Positions 1 through 11,289 of a DNA stretch of 64,000 nucleotides are shown here, in pieces. Below the pieces are notes generated by a model, which had not been told where the DNA came from, ran no database searches, and worked only from the letters and a program-made list of their open reading frames with translations. The DNA comes from Pogostemon cablin (lineage: Eukaryota > Streptophyta > Magnoliopsida > Lamiales > Lamiaceae), in the NCBI GenBank assembly GCA_023678885.1, contig CM043012.1, positions 15,040,036 through 15,104,035 of the forward strand. Direction: 5' to 3'. The translations under genes and the position numbers were made by a program. Each line of letters opens with the position of its first letter. The first letter of the stretch is position 1.

Positions 1-758
1 GCATCTTTGAGCATAAATCAACACTGAAAGGTTAGTGTTGAGAGAGTTAGTGTGAGTTTCTTTATTTGTGCACACCAAAGAACACTTCTCACATCCAAGT
101 TTGAAAGGTATGAATTCTTTGAACCCTAACTTGTGAATTTTGATAGAAATTGGATACATTGATGCATGGGCTTTGTGATATTGTGTGTTTTGAATGAATT
201 TGTGAGTGATGAACATACATGTGTCACTTTGATTTGTGAATTGAGAATGGAATTAGGGTTAATGAGAAGTTAAATTAGGGGATTGTGTGAGAATGATGAA
301 ATTGATTGTATGTGTTGTGCAAATTGAGTATCATACTTGTGCAAATCTTAAATTGTGGACAAATAGACTTAGATGTTGAGGATTTGGGCATGAGGTTATG
401 TGAATTGTATTTTGAAATTATATTGAAATGTTGTGCATGTCAAGTGTTCGATGGAATGTCTAAGTGAAGATTTTGGTTAAATTTGAGGCCATAGGTTCAA
501 AGTGCTTAGGGATGGTATGTTTTGGAACTTATGTGTGCAAGTATGATAGGAATTTAGTCATTGATTCATGGTTAGTTGAGATGAACAATGGAGAAGTGAA
601 TGTTGTTAATAAGTTTGAAGTCATAATGATATGGATGTGTAATGTTGATGCATAATATATTTCACACTAAGTTGAATGACTAGGGTGGAATGTAACTAAG
701 TGCATTTACATTTTATTAATGAAATTGCATATAACTTAGGCCTTGTTGTGAATTGTAG

Positions 759-2258
759 ATGGCCGAGAGGAGAGTTAGACCAAGAAATGAGGATTTCATT
801 GTCATTACCGATCTAGGGGAGTTGGCTAATCTTGATGCAAAGCCAATGGAAGATGAGATCCATCTGGATTATTTTGGAGTGGAATTTGATGACTATTGGG
901 GTAAGTATGTGCTCTGTTGTCAAACACTGGCTCCGAAGATCAAACCGACTCGATTCCAAGATACAGAAACAATGAGAGGGTTAGGAATTGAGGAAGATTT
1001 GAGGAAGCTGTTTAGATTTGCACAGATGGAAGATTTCTTTGATAAGAGGCCGCCCACTTACTACCATCTTACTGCTGAGTTCATGAGTACACTGCAAGTG
1101 AAGAAGGATCAGAATGGTTTTCCCAGTACAGTGACGTTCCAACTGGACAACGCGTTGAGAGAAAAGATTCCTTTACCTGTATTAAATGAATTCTTTTGGT
1201 ACCCACCATGCGAATATCATCGGTGCTTTTATGAAGGAGGCACTTTCAACCAGCAGGAATGGTGGAAGAACTTGGTGAATGACGGGACAGAACAAGCAGG
1301 ATATGTTCCCAGTGCTTCCAAGGGAACTGCAATTCGATGAGATACCTAGAGAAGATTGTTTCAAACACCATCTTAGGGAGATTTGAAGGTGGATCTGTGG
1401 GAGAGAAGCAGTTATATATTATGTACTGCATATACAAAGAGCTACCACTGAACGTTGCAGCACATTTTGTGCAACATGCAGAGAGAGTTGCCAAGAGACA
1501 GACTTCTCAAGGTTTGATGTTGGGAGGTATGATTACCATGATTGCTCAAGGCTTGGGGATAAATCTTGCAGGAATGGAAAACAGGATGGTTAGTGATGGC
1601 TTGAACTATCAGCAGTTGATGAGGATGAAGTTTTTGTCCATAGCTAGGAATTGATATTGTTTGAGGCAAGAGAAGGGAGCTCAGTTTCCTTTGCCATTTC
1701 CAGAGCTCACTATGGTGTATACTAGAAGGAGATTTGCTAACTTGGCAATGGCTAGTGTGAATCATTCCAGGGTTGTGAGAGCCTTTTATAGACAAAACAA
1801 AGATGAAGTGGAAGAGGTTCTAAGATAGATGAGGGGGCGGAGCCAGCGCCTATGGAAGGAGATGAACAGGATGCACCACCACAGCAGGTGGAGTTTGAAG
1901 AGCAAGCCCCTGATCTACCACAGTTCGACGAAGAAGAGCAGCAACCACCAATGAGCCCGAATGGGGTAATGATCGATGTAACTATATGATGGATGAGGTG
2001 AGAGATATGAGGCATGTGCAGCAGATATATGGAGCACAGATAAGGGAGATTCGAGAGGTCCAGCAAGAGCACGGAGTGCATATTCAGGAGTTAAAAGCTG
2101 GACAACGTCGGAGGGAGTATTACGAGGAGCGGTCACGGGTGCACTCCAACAACATGAAGGAGATAATGACGATGATGTTCAACTTCCAGTTCCCCAGATC
2201 TCCTCGTGCATACATTCCATGGAATGCCTATCATCCACCTCCACCTCCAGAGCCGTGA
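759..2258 (+). pseudogene. Athila-type env-position ORF, frameshifted
   Basis: The reading runs from the ATG at 759 to about 1335, continues in another frame (about 1337-1651) to a TGA, then reads on past that stop (YTRRRFANLAMASVNHS, to about 1827). It shifts again into an acidic, proline/glutamine-rich stretch (about 1827-1988) and ends in the ORF at 1986-2258, which is rich in charged residues (likely coiled coil) and closes with a PPPPPEP tail. The middle part (RYLEKIVSNTILGRF, then LYIMYCIYKELPLNVAAHF) resembles the conserved 'putative plant transposon protein' domain of Athila-type elements. At least three frame breaks and one stop rule out a full-length product. The protein's function in this family is not established. 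It sits between pol (outside the window) and the purine tract, as expected for the lineage. Confidence 0.65.
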
Positions 2259-3850
2259 AGGGAGTACTTTGAGTGTTAGACACTTCCATTAGTTCATTTT
2301 AACCATGATTAGACATTTGATTTGATTTGTTAGGATTTGATTGGATTGTACTTAAATTGTTGGTTTTTGGGAGGTTTTACTTTGAGATTTTATTTTTAGT
2401 TTTATGCGATTTACTTTTTGTTATTTTTGGTATTTTGGTTTGATTTTCATTATTTGGATGTGATGGGAATTTGATTATACTTGTTATGGATGTGAATTGA
2501 TGTGTTTTGATATTTTGAGATGGATGATTTGGTTCATGCATGTTATGTGCTTATTTTGTTGTTTGGTGAGTCGTTGTTATTGTGTTATGTTTGTCTTGTT
2601 TGTATTCTTGTAGAGATAGTTTGGTGGTATATTTTTGGGAAGGAGTTGAGTGTTTTTGAATGTGAGTTATGATGCATTATTTCTGATAGGTGATGGCAAA
2701 CATATTAATATTTTTTACTTATTGAAATTGTGACATGGATTACATAAGTTGTTCAATTTTGAGAAGTATGAGGGGTAATTAGGTTTCTTTTGGTCCAAGC
2801 AAAGCTTGTGACAGTTGAGCCTCAACCGTGCCTCCATGGTGAATTCTTGATGAGAGGACCGGTTGTACTCAGACAAACTAGAACTTGCTCATGGACTATA
2901 GGAACGAAACCCGAATGGTTGAAATTTGTGATATGATCTTAGGCCATCCTTGTTAAATGAAGTCAGAGCCATAAAATTCCTTACCTAAACATTATCCCTA
3001 GTTAACCAATTTGAGCTTATAAGCCTTTTCTTTGTGATTTAAGCACAATACAAGCCTTGAAAACCAACTTGAGCCTTATATATATAACCTATGTGTGGAT
3101 AATTGAGGATGATGATGGTTTACAAGGGAAGATGTGGAGAAATGTGCAAGTAAATGGGAGAAAAGTTGAGTCAAGAAAAAGGATGAAAGAGCTCAAGACA
3201 AAGAGCAAGTGCAACTTCAACAAAATTGAAAAAGGAGCAAAATCCAAAAATATGCTCAAGGAACGCAAAAAAAATCAAAGAAAAGAAGTATGACATTCAA
3301 AAGAAGCTCAATGAAATCCATGGTATGTTGATGTTTAGTATTCTTGAACAATTACAAAGGAAGGACATTTGAAAGTGAGGAAGTTGAAGAAAAGAATCAT
3401 ATCTTTGATTATCTACACTTGAATAATCACTATTATCCAAAGTTTCCTACCATACCAAAGAGCCTAAACATTACATCCTAAGATAAAGACCTTTTTGATC
3501 ACTTATTAAAACTAGGGTGACTTGTGAACATAGTCCATGAGCAAGCCTATGGTGAGTCGGTTCTAACCTGTTGATGAGTGATGTTCAAAACCCTTCTCCA
3601 TAGAGTGTTGAGTGAATTTGATATCCGATGAGAGGCTTGGATTGAAAGGGGATTTGATTACTCTTTTGTCATTCTAAAGATTGAACTTGTTAATCTTTCA
3701 TGTTATAAGTTTGATTATGTAGGGATGCTTAATATGATTTTGTAGTCCTTATTACTTGTGATGTATTATGGTTTGTGTTCGTTAGGTATTTTCTAGGTGA
3801 ATATTACTCCTCTTGTTTATCATTTTTCATTGTTCGAGGATGAACAATAC
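2259..3850 (+). other. Untranslated 3' internal region of the Athila-like element
   Basis: About 1.6 kb with no credible coding sequence. It is T/G-rich up to 2800, then holds family-typical wording around 2810-3040 (GAGGACCGGTTGTACTCAG, then CATGGACTATAGGAACGAAA). Athila-lineage elements carry a comparable long untranslated block here. The short ORF at 3057-3293 is lysine-rich and shows no family features. Confidence 0.55.
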
Positions 3851-3851
3851 T

Positions 3852-3866
3852 TTAAGTTTGGGGGGT
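3852..3866 (+). promoter_or_regulatory. Polypurine tract
   Basis: TTAAGTTTGGGGGGT lies directly before the LTR start TGATCATAGT. It would prime plus-strand DNA synthesis during reverse transcription. Position and composition define the LTR boundary. Confidence 0.75.
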
Positions 3867-5631
3867 TGATCATAGTTATTTTAACCTAGATTTTAGTGTC
3901 TTTGTTTGTGGATTTTCGGATATTTTTATCCTATTTGTGTGACTTTTAGTGGAGTTATTGTTACTCTATGAAATGTGGTATGAATTAATTGAATTGTGTA
4001 AATGGCTTAAATGTGTGTAAAATAGGTCAAGAAATGGAGAAAAACGAAGTCGGGAGCGAAACAGAGACGGAAGAACAAGGCACACTTGGACACGGGCCAT
4101 GTGCGGAACACGACCCTATTCGAAATGACCATGTATTATCATTAGAAATCGCTGCTCGCCCAGGAGGAAGGCAGTGTTCTGGCGCATGAGTCGTGCGCTG
4201 TTGCACGCCCCGTGTGCAGAACACGGCCCTGTAAGAAGAAGTCGTGTATTGTCATCAGAAAATGTTACACGTCCATGATTGAGGGCGTGTAGCGCAGCTC
4301 GAGCTGTGTCCAGCAGCTCGAGCCGTGTCCAGAAGCACGCACAACACGCCGAAGTAGGTGTGCTCTACATGGGTCGTGCGCTGCTACACGGGCCGTGTAG
4401 GTGCAAAAACCTGTGCAGTTTTCAGAATGTTCCGGAAGCTTCTAGAAGGTCCATTAGTGATATAAAAGGGTGATTTGTGCTAAATTTGAAGGAGGAGATC
4501 ATAATTGAGAGCAGTTACACACAATCCACACCACATTTTCACACACTAGATCCATAAATCCATCTCGCTCCATTAGATCCATCCAATTCCATTTGTTTTT
4601 CCACAACCAATCCATAAATACATTATCCAATCCATCCATCCACCATTTTGAGAAGAGGAAAGCATCAAGGATTGAAGGAGTTAGCATATTGAAGAGAATG
4701 AAGGTTTCTCTATGAAAGGAAAGTCAATCTACTTTTCATATGTTGATTTTCTTCTTATTTTGGCTCAAATGGAGCAAAGCTTGATTTGTATTGATTTAAA
4801 CACAATATGTATTGGTTAATCCTATAGTAGGGCTAATCATATGAATGGTTGATATGAAAGCTAGATGTGTAGAACTTGAGAAGTGAATGTAGTTAAATTG
4901 TGGATTTCCTTTTATAATATATGAATCATGATTCATTTCAATACTTGTGTGACTAGATTATCCATTCATAGTATTAGGATGACCATTCCAATGTTATGAG
5001 TGGATATTTAATTGAATCATATATCAAAATGTGCATGTATGTTAGTGTGAGGGGAGGTAAGTCATACCCTTCTTATACTTAGAACATTCATAGAGAGACA
5101 CTTAAGAAATTGAGTGAAAAAAACCAACTTATGATCATAGTACCTTAAGGGAATTGAGATTAAGATCAATTCTAGGAGATTTAGACTTGTAAAAGAGTCG
5201 AGAACCTAATTGCCTTGGCCATAGGGATTAGGAGTAAAATCGTGATTGCTTATAGTCCATAAATTAATGAAGTTCACCATCAAAAGTTATGCAAATCTAG
5301 CTAGAGTCTTAACCATGATTATGATAAGCCTTGCTCTCTTCTCAAGTGAATTTTATCTCCATTCCATTCATCATTTGTTTGTTGATTGATCCATTACTTT
5401 GTTAGTTCAAATTCTTAGTTAATTGAGTAGAACAACAATTAGTAGTCTAAATACCAATTTTCAATCTATCATTCTTACAAAACATAAATCAATGGAAAAT
5501 CCGGATACAATCATGAGCTTACTTTCCTTTGGGACGACATGCTTATAAATTTTATTGCTTGGTTACACGTGTACAATAACGATAGAGTCTCTTACTCTAA
5601 AAATATTTTACTAGAAATGCGACTAAGAACA
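3867..5631 (+). repeat. 3' LTR of the Athila-like element (1,765 bp)
   Basis: Runs from TGATCATAGT to CTAAGAACA. The copy at 56576-58212 (minus strand) has the same two ends, which fixes both borders. A likely promoter element TATAAAA lies at 4461-4467, downstream of a GC-rich stretch with repeated CACGGGCC / GCCGTGTCC-like words (4085-4410). Confidence 0.8.
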
Positions 5632-8600
5632 ATCATTAAATAGTGGATTTAAACATTTTAAGAGTAAAAATAAAATGTTCATATTTTTCACGAAAAATTA
5701 AATAGGATAACTTCAGCAAGATTTAATAGAGATTGGATGTCGACAAATATTAGAACTGCCATATAATCATCTCCTATTGAGATAGGTCCATGGTTCTTCT
5801 TATAAAAGAATTTCCATGATTTAAAATAATAAGAAGTGAAATCCAATCAACGCACAGCAGTAAACAGTTCCTAAACAATAACAACAAATATGAAACATTT
5901 ACTTCATTGTATCAATTGTAACATGGTGCAAACAAACTGTAATCATATATGAGAACTGAAAAACAGTTCATTAAATGAACTAAATAATGTATTTATATAA
6001 AAATAAAAAATAGAACACATCGAGAGCGAGAAAGGAGAAAGAATGATGGGCAGTATGATCCAAACAGAGAATGAATCGATATCCAATATCAAACATCTCG
6101 TACTTGGATACTCAGAATGCAATGAATGAAAAAGTATAGATACATGTCTACATCATCCGCTTTTGGGATAGGTCTTAGAGAAGAATTCTTCTAATATAAC
6201 ATAAGAAGTAATGAAATATGATCGACGATCAGCATTAAACGATTGCAACGAATATGGAACATATACTTCATTTTATCAATTGATAAAATTATAAAACGAT
6301 GCAAACAAACCGCAATCAGATATGAGTGGAAGAAATTGATAGATTACCTAAGATGGACATAATTCTGAAATGAAGCTTTCTTGAGAGGGATGGTAAAATG
6401 GAGGAAAGACTTTGTTGGATAAAGAAAAGTTTGGTAGTACAGCTGATTTTTACTAACTAAAAAGATGTTATTAGGTGCATAAAATCTACTTTGTACTTGC
6501 AATCTACAATAGACTAGATCCAATATAACATATGAAAGAAAGGCAATCAAATCATTATAGTAAATCATTTTTTTCTTTTTTAATCAAAAAGTCAGATGCA
6601 TGACAGTAAGCCATGAAAAACAATGAATATTCACATTTAGTCATAGTAAATTAGTTGAACTTATGTTATTCACATTTTATCCATAAGAGAGATGAACACC
6701 CATTAAGTAATGAAGACAATTTATGGCATGTTAGCTGAGCAACATTTCTTCTCACTTTATCCCAAAATACAGATCCACAGTCATAAGCATAGCTAAAAAG
6801 ATATTCAACAATACTAATTTTCAATTCTACTTTATCTACCAATAGGTATAACCGATTTACAAAAAATAAAATTACTAAAAGTTGAAAGGTAATGAAGGGG
6901 AAAATGCGCACCCATTATCAAGAATTTATGACAAAAAATTGCTAATAAACAAATTAAAGTAGAGACCAATGTAAGAAAAGTCATAGATCGATCAATACAA
7001 TAAAATTCTTAACACTAATTAATAAACGAAAACAGTGATTGAGATTGAAAAGATATATACAAAACTAATGTATGTTGCCCTCAGGCAGAGATAATGCTTG
7101 AGAAAGGATCATGAGGTTGTAGAACCTAAACCTGCTTCTTTAAGAAAATGAGCAGAAAAACATAATTAATACTACCACTAATACTCAGTGGTACTAACAA
7201 ACACAAATCTACACAAAATAATAGGGGTATCGAAAAACTCTTCATAGTTCAAGAAACTTAAACTCATACCATAAGAATGACCAAGACAGTGAAATTAAAG
7301 AGAATTATATCCATAGTAGAAACAACAGCAAGGGCAACAAAGGATAGTCATGCTTCAATAGTGTAAGAAATAACAATGACCAACGTGATACATGATTTGG
7401 ATGCCTTCTGTAAAATAGTGAATCTTAGATTTTTAATTAATCATAAGATCTTCAGGTATAACATCAACTTACGTTCCAAAATTTTGTTGCCAATAATAAT
7501 TGAAAAGTGCAGATTTGTTTTGTGACAGGTGACTGATTTTATTAGCCAATTTGATTTTTCCACACAGAAATTATAACTCACACACTGTGCATAAAATAAT
7601 TAAAACATTTGAATACAAATAATCTCTTACCAAATTAACGATGGGGTAGAAAAAGGGTATGATACCTTAAATTAGAACCACATATTCATTAGGGATGTTC
7701 AATATCACTGAATAATTGAAACATAATAAACTCACCATTAATTTGTTTAGACCATGAACAGATGAAATCACATCTTAATTGGTATAGGATTGATCGGGAA
7801 TCTCTTACCAACTTAACGATGGGGTAGAGAAAGGGTATGATACCCGAAATTTTGGAATCACATATTCATTAGGAATTGACAATATTGAACATCACTAAAT
7901 AACTGAAACATAATAAACTCATCATTAATTTGTTAGACCATGAACACATTAAATTCATCTTCATTTGTATAGGAATGATCGGGATTTAATCAAAAAATGA
8001 AAAAAAGTAATTAAGCTTAGGCGATATTGTTTATGGGTTTCTAAGAAATATAGACTCAGAGGAATACTTGCGTGTTGGAATTCAAAATGACATTGAGGAA
8101 GGCTTGCGTGTTGGAATTCATAATGACATTAGGGTTGTTTTAGGTTTTGGGTGAATTGAAATTATGAGAAGAACATGAAATGCGATGCAATGAATTTGAA
8201 AAAATATAGAGAGAGTGTGAAATGGTTAATTGTGTCATAAGTCATAACTGCAGTAATAATAATAATATTATTAAATTAAAATAAAGCAAAACGCATCAAT
8301 AAGTTTGAATAACGTAAAACTCAGAAGTTTAAAACTTTTATTTTTAGTTATAAAAAGATAAAAAAAAAATTAAGAGAGTGTCACCTCATCCTTAAAACCC
8401 TCTCAAGATCACAACTCAGCAGTTTAAAACCTTTGTTTAGATATATAAAGATAGAACTATCATGATATGGTTATGACTATGAGTCCAATAGCACATATGA
8501 AAATTGTGAGAGCCGATTTAATCTTCTTAAAAATTTGAGAGATTCTTTGCCATAAATAAGTTACGGAACTTTTGTTTAAGATTTGAAAATATTCTTGCTC

Positions 8601-8870
8601 CATAAGAAACTCCTTTTAATGATTCTCATGTATGCACTGAGAATGAATTGGGCTAACTTGGTGAGCTAGATAATGTCTCAACTGGTATCATGTAACACAT
8701 AAGCCTAGAAGTCTTGCTCAACAAATTACAAACACCAAAAGAAAATAGCAAAAATGAGAATTTTTGTGATTCCTTCATAGTAAGACGAGACATCTGTTAA
8801 TAAATCGTAAGGGAGAATTTATAAGCGTATTATCTTCACAGTCCAATCAAATGGCAACACGTGACTTTCA
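5632..8870. other. AT-rich intergenic DNA, no gene seen
   Basis: No ORF here has family features. Internal duplications are visible: about 5833-5965 is repeated, diverged, at about 6196-6330 (shared words around ACTTCATT, TATCAATTG and GCAAACAAAC). A 180-bp tandem pair lies at 7621-7983. A short pair lies around 8316 and 8412 (AACTCAG.AGTTTAAAAC). Origin unknown. Confidence 0.5.
7621..7983 (+). repeat. Tandem duplication, two ~180-bp units
   Basis: Unit 1 (7621-7798) and unit 2 (7799-7983) both begin AATCTCTTACCAA.TTAACG and end around AGGA.TGATCGGG. They share most of their length with small substitutions and indels. No coding content. Confidence 0.8.
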
Positions 8871-9278
8871 TGATTAAAATATCAATTTTAATTTACTATT
8901 TTATTGGGGATTTAAATAAATTAATTCCTATAATAAATTGGTAAACAATTGATAATTAATTTAAGCTTAACAGGTTAGATGGAGCTTAAATTAAATGAGG
9001 CATTGTCCTAGTTAATGAAGCATAAATTAAAGGTCTGACCCAAGTCAAACAAGCTTAAATTAAATGAGGCATGACTCGAGTAAAAAAAACTCAAATAAAT
9101 TAAACCAGGTTCAAGTAAAATAAAGTCCGGTTAAAGTCCAATCAAATTGGAGTCCCAAGCCCGCAGAATCAAGTTAAATCTGCCCTTGACTAATCGAATT
9201 GCGAGTTATAAATTGTAAATTCCTCATCCTTTACTTATAAAAGAAGCCCTCCTCCATGACTAGGGGTGGGAAAAAAAC

Positions 9279-9443
9279 CGAAAACTCGGTATGTCGAACT
9301 TGTCGAACCGAAAAATATCGAAAAATACCGAAATTTAGATATACCGAAATTTTCGGTACGGTATAGTCGCCGTACCGAAAAAATCGGTTCGGTATCGGTA
9401 TATGCCGAGTTAAATCGGTTCGGTATCGGTATACCGAAAAATT
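9279..9443. repeat. Left subterminal repeat cluster of the hAT element
   Basis: Many copies of ACCGAAA, TACCGAAAT, TCGGTA and CGGTATCGGTAT occur within about 160 bp of the left end. A matching cluster lies near the right end. In hAT elements such as Ac, clustered subterminal motifs bind the transposase; that role is inferred here. Confidence 0.7.
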
Positions 9444-9462
9444 GAGTATTATTTTTATTACT

Positions 9463-9552
9463 AGGCCTGCCCATTTCCAGCCCAATCATTTTATTACCAG
9501 GCCTGCCCATTTCCAGCCCAATCATTTTATTAACAGGCCTGCCCATTTCCAG
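9463..9552 (+). repeat. 36-bp tandem repeat, 2.5 copies
   Basis: Units at 9463-9498 and 9499-9534 begin AGGCCTGCCCATTTCCAGCC, followed by a partial unit at 9535-9552. Only one base differs between the full units. It lies inside the left end of the hAT element. Confidence 0.9.
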
Positions 9553-11289
9553 GCCTTTATACTCCAGTCCAAATTGGACTGTCCAATAAGTCACATTTAG
9601 CTGCAGCAGTTCTAGCCTTCTAGGTCATTCTTCATTTGATCGATTCACACGCCGCAATGCTTCTTTAGAGTTCTGATTCTTCTGAAACCTACTTCTCCTT
9701 CCCTCTCCTCTCAGTCTCATATATGTTACATTCTTGCAAATTGAGTATCTTCATGTATGGTAAGTGGTTGTCTTGAATCGATTTCCGTTTCACCCTGTTT
9801 CTGTGGTGGTTTTTCTGAATTGAGAATGAGGTTTAATTGATTACTGATTAGTATGTTCGCTTTGTTTAATTTCGTATTTTCATGTCAAGAAATTTATTTT
9901 AATTTCTTGTGATTTTGCAGATTGAGTGGCAGGTCAAGAAATTTTATTTGTCATCTCCACGGCAACAATTTCTTGTATTGTTGCAGTTCTTATTGCTACA
10001 GGTAATGACGTAGTGTTATTGTGGTTTTCCATTAATTCTACTTTATCTGTGGCTCCTCTTACAGTGTTCCATAAGAAATATAATGGAAAAATGAGAGTAA
10101 AATCTTTTACGATAATGACATAAATTCGTGGAGAAATCAAGAACTGAAAAGTAATTATAAGGCATAATAATTACACAAGTTTGAAAGGCAGTCCACGAGA
10201 TCATGTTTGGTCAGAATTATATTATTCACATTACTTTTTTTTCTTTTGCTTGATCAAACAACTAGCCTCAGAATTTGATTTATTTTTTGTCCACAATTCT
10301 ATGAAATTATACTCTACTTCCACAAAATTTCGCAATGAAGTTTCTTCATACAGCATGCCAATCATGGTGTGCTTCATTTCAAGCTCATTAATTCTCATGT
10401 TTCTGTAAATTATGCAGTCTATTAGTTTCATGGGATTGATCTAATTAGTCTTCTTCCTCTACTTTCTTTTACAAGTAATGGTCTTTTAGAAATACTATTT
10501 CAGCACAAAACAAAGCAATCATGTTATTGTCCATGCAGATATGTATTAATTTAAGCTCTTGTTTATTCAATAGTAATCATTACTACTGTATACATACATG
10601 ATACAAGGAGTTATGTTTTTACCAATTGTCTTCTTTATGGAAGATTGCTCCAGGTACTCACCAGTAATAGCACCACAATTGAATTTTGATATGAATTTAA
10701 CATCAGTCTTTAGATAACGAGTGTCACCTGGCGTTTTAATTCAATCCTGGCAATAATTTCTAGGGAGTTCATTTTAATTATTTGGCCGAAAGCAACACTT
10801 AATCTATTATCTATCTGATAGTTTAGTAATTAAACCATAATTTCAGTAATAAGCAGCTGAAATTGTTTTCCTCTAACAAACGCAAGTCTTCCTTCATCTC
10901 AGTTTCTTTGGGAACTAATTTCATGAGATTGAGATTAGGGAGTTTAATAAGCAAGTAGATACAAATTTACTACTGTGTACTGCACCTCAACCTTCATCTC
11001 TATTCTCTACTATCTACATTTATGTTTTCAACCACAACACTTCAACCCTTTCTGCATCACCATTCCAAATTCAGCTGCAATTAAATGATCTTGTTTTGTA
11101 TCACCTTTAGTAAGTGAATCACTAGGATTAAAACTAAAATTGTGTTCTAAGAATCATCACTAAACCCTACTGCTAGGTTTTAATATTCTGAAAAGTGTTA
11201 TGTTATTAGGTTTTTCTTTTTTATTATTGTTCAAAGATCATCTCTATGCACAATATGTTATATCCGACATGTTTCTTTTATTTTTCAGA

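Larger units (their letters stand above)
1..5631 (+). mobile_element. 3' part of an Athila-like Ty3/gypsy retrotransposon
   Basis: The window opens inside a plus-strand element. Its gag-pol lies before base 1. Seen in order: a non-coding spacer (1-758), a broken ORF in the env position (759-2258), a long untranslated stretch (2259-3850), a purine-rich tract directly against an LTR start, and a 1,765-bp LTR (3867-5631) running TG...CA. This order, and the tract TTAAGTTTGGGGGG before the LTR, are typical of the Athila lineage. The base pairs after the LTR (ATCAT, 5632-5636) should be the target duplication, but the left partner is outside the window. A solo LTR of the same family lies on the minus strand at 56576-58212. 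Lineage is inferred without the pol sequence. Confidence 0.75.

Noticed and set aside
4027..4473. Overlapping ORFs in GC-rich DNA near 4.0-4.5 kb
   Set aside because: They lie within the 3' LTR of the Athila-like element upstream of its TATA box and have no family features.
6666..6911. 81-codon hydrophobic minus-strand ORF
   Set aside because: It reads hydrophobic because the DNA is A/T-rich; no start context, no homologous neighbours, no splice structure.
7621..7983. Possible CRISPR-like or phased repeat array
   Set aside because: Only two long adjacent units without spacers; an ordinary tandem duplication in plant DNA.
9235..9594. Minus-strand ORFs with repeated YRYRTE/MGRP.NK units
   Set aside because: They are translations of the hAT subterminal repeats and the 36-bp tandem repeat, not a gene.
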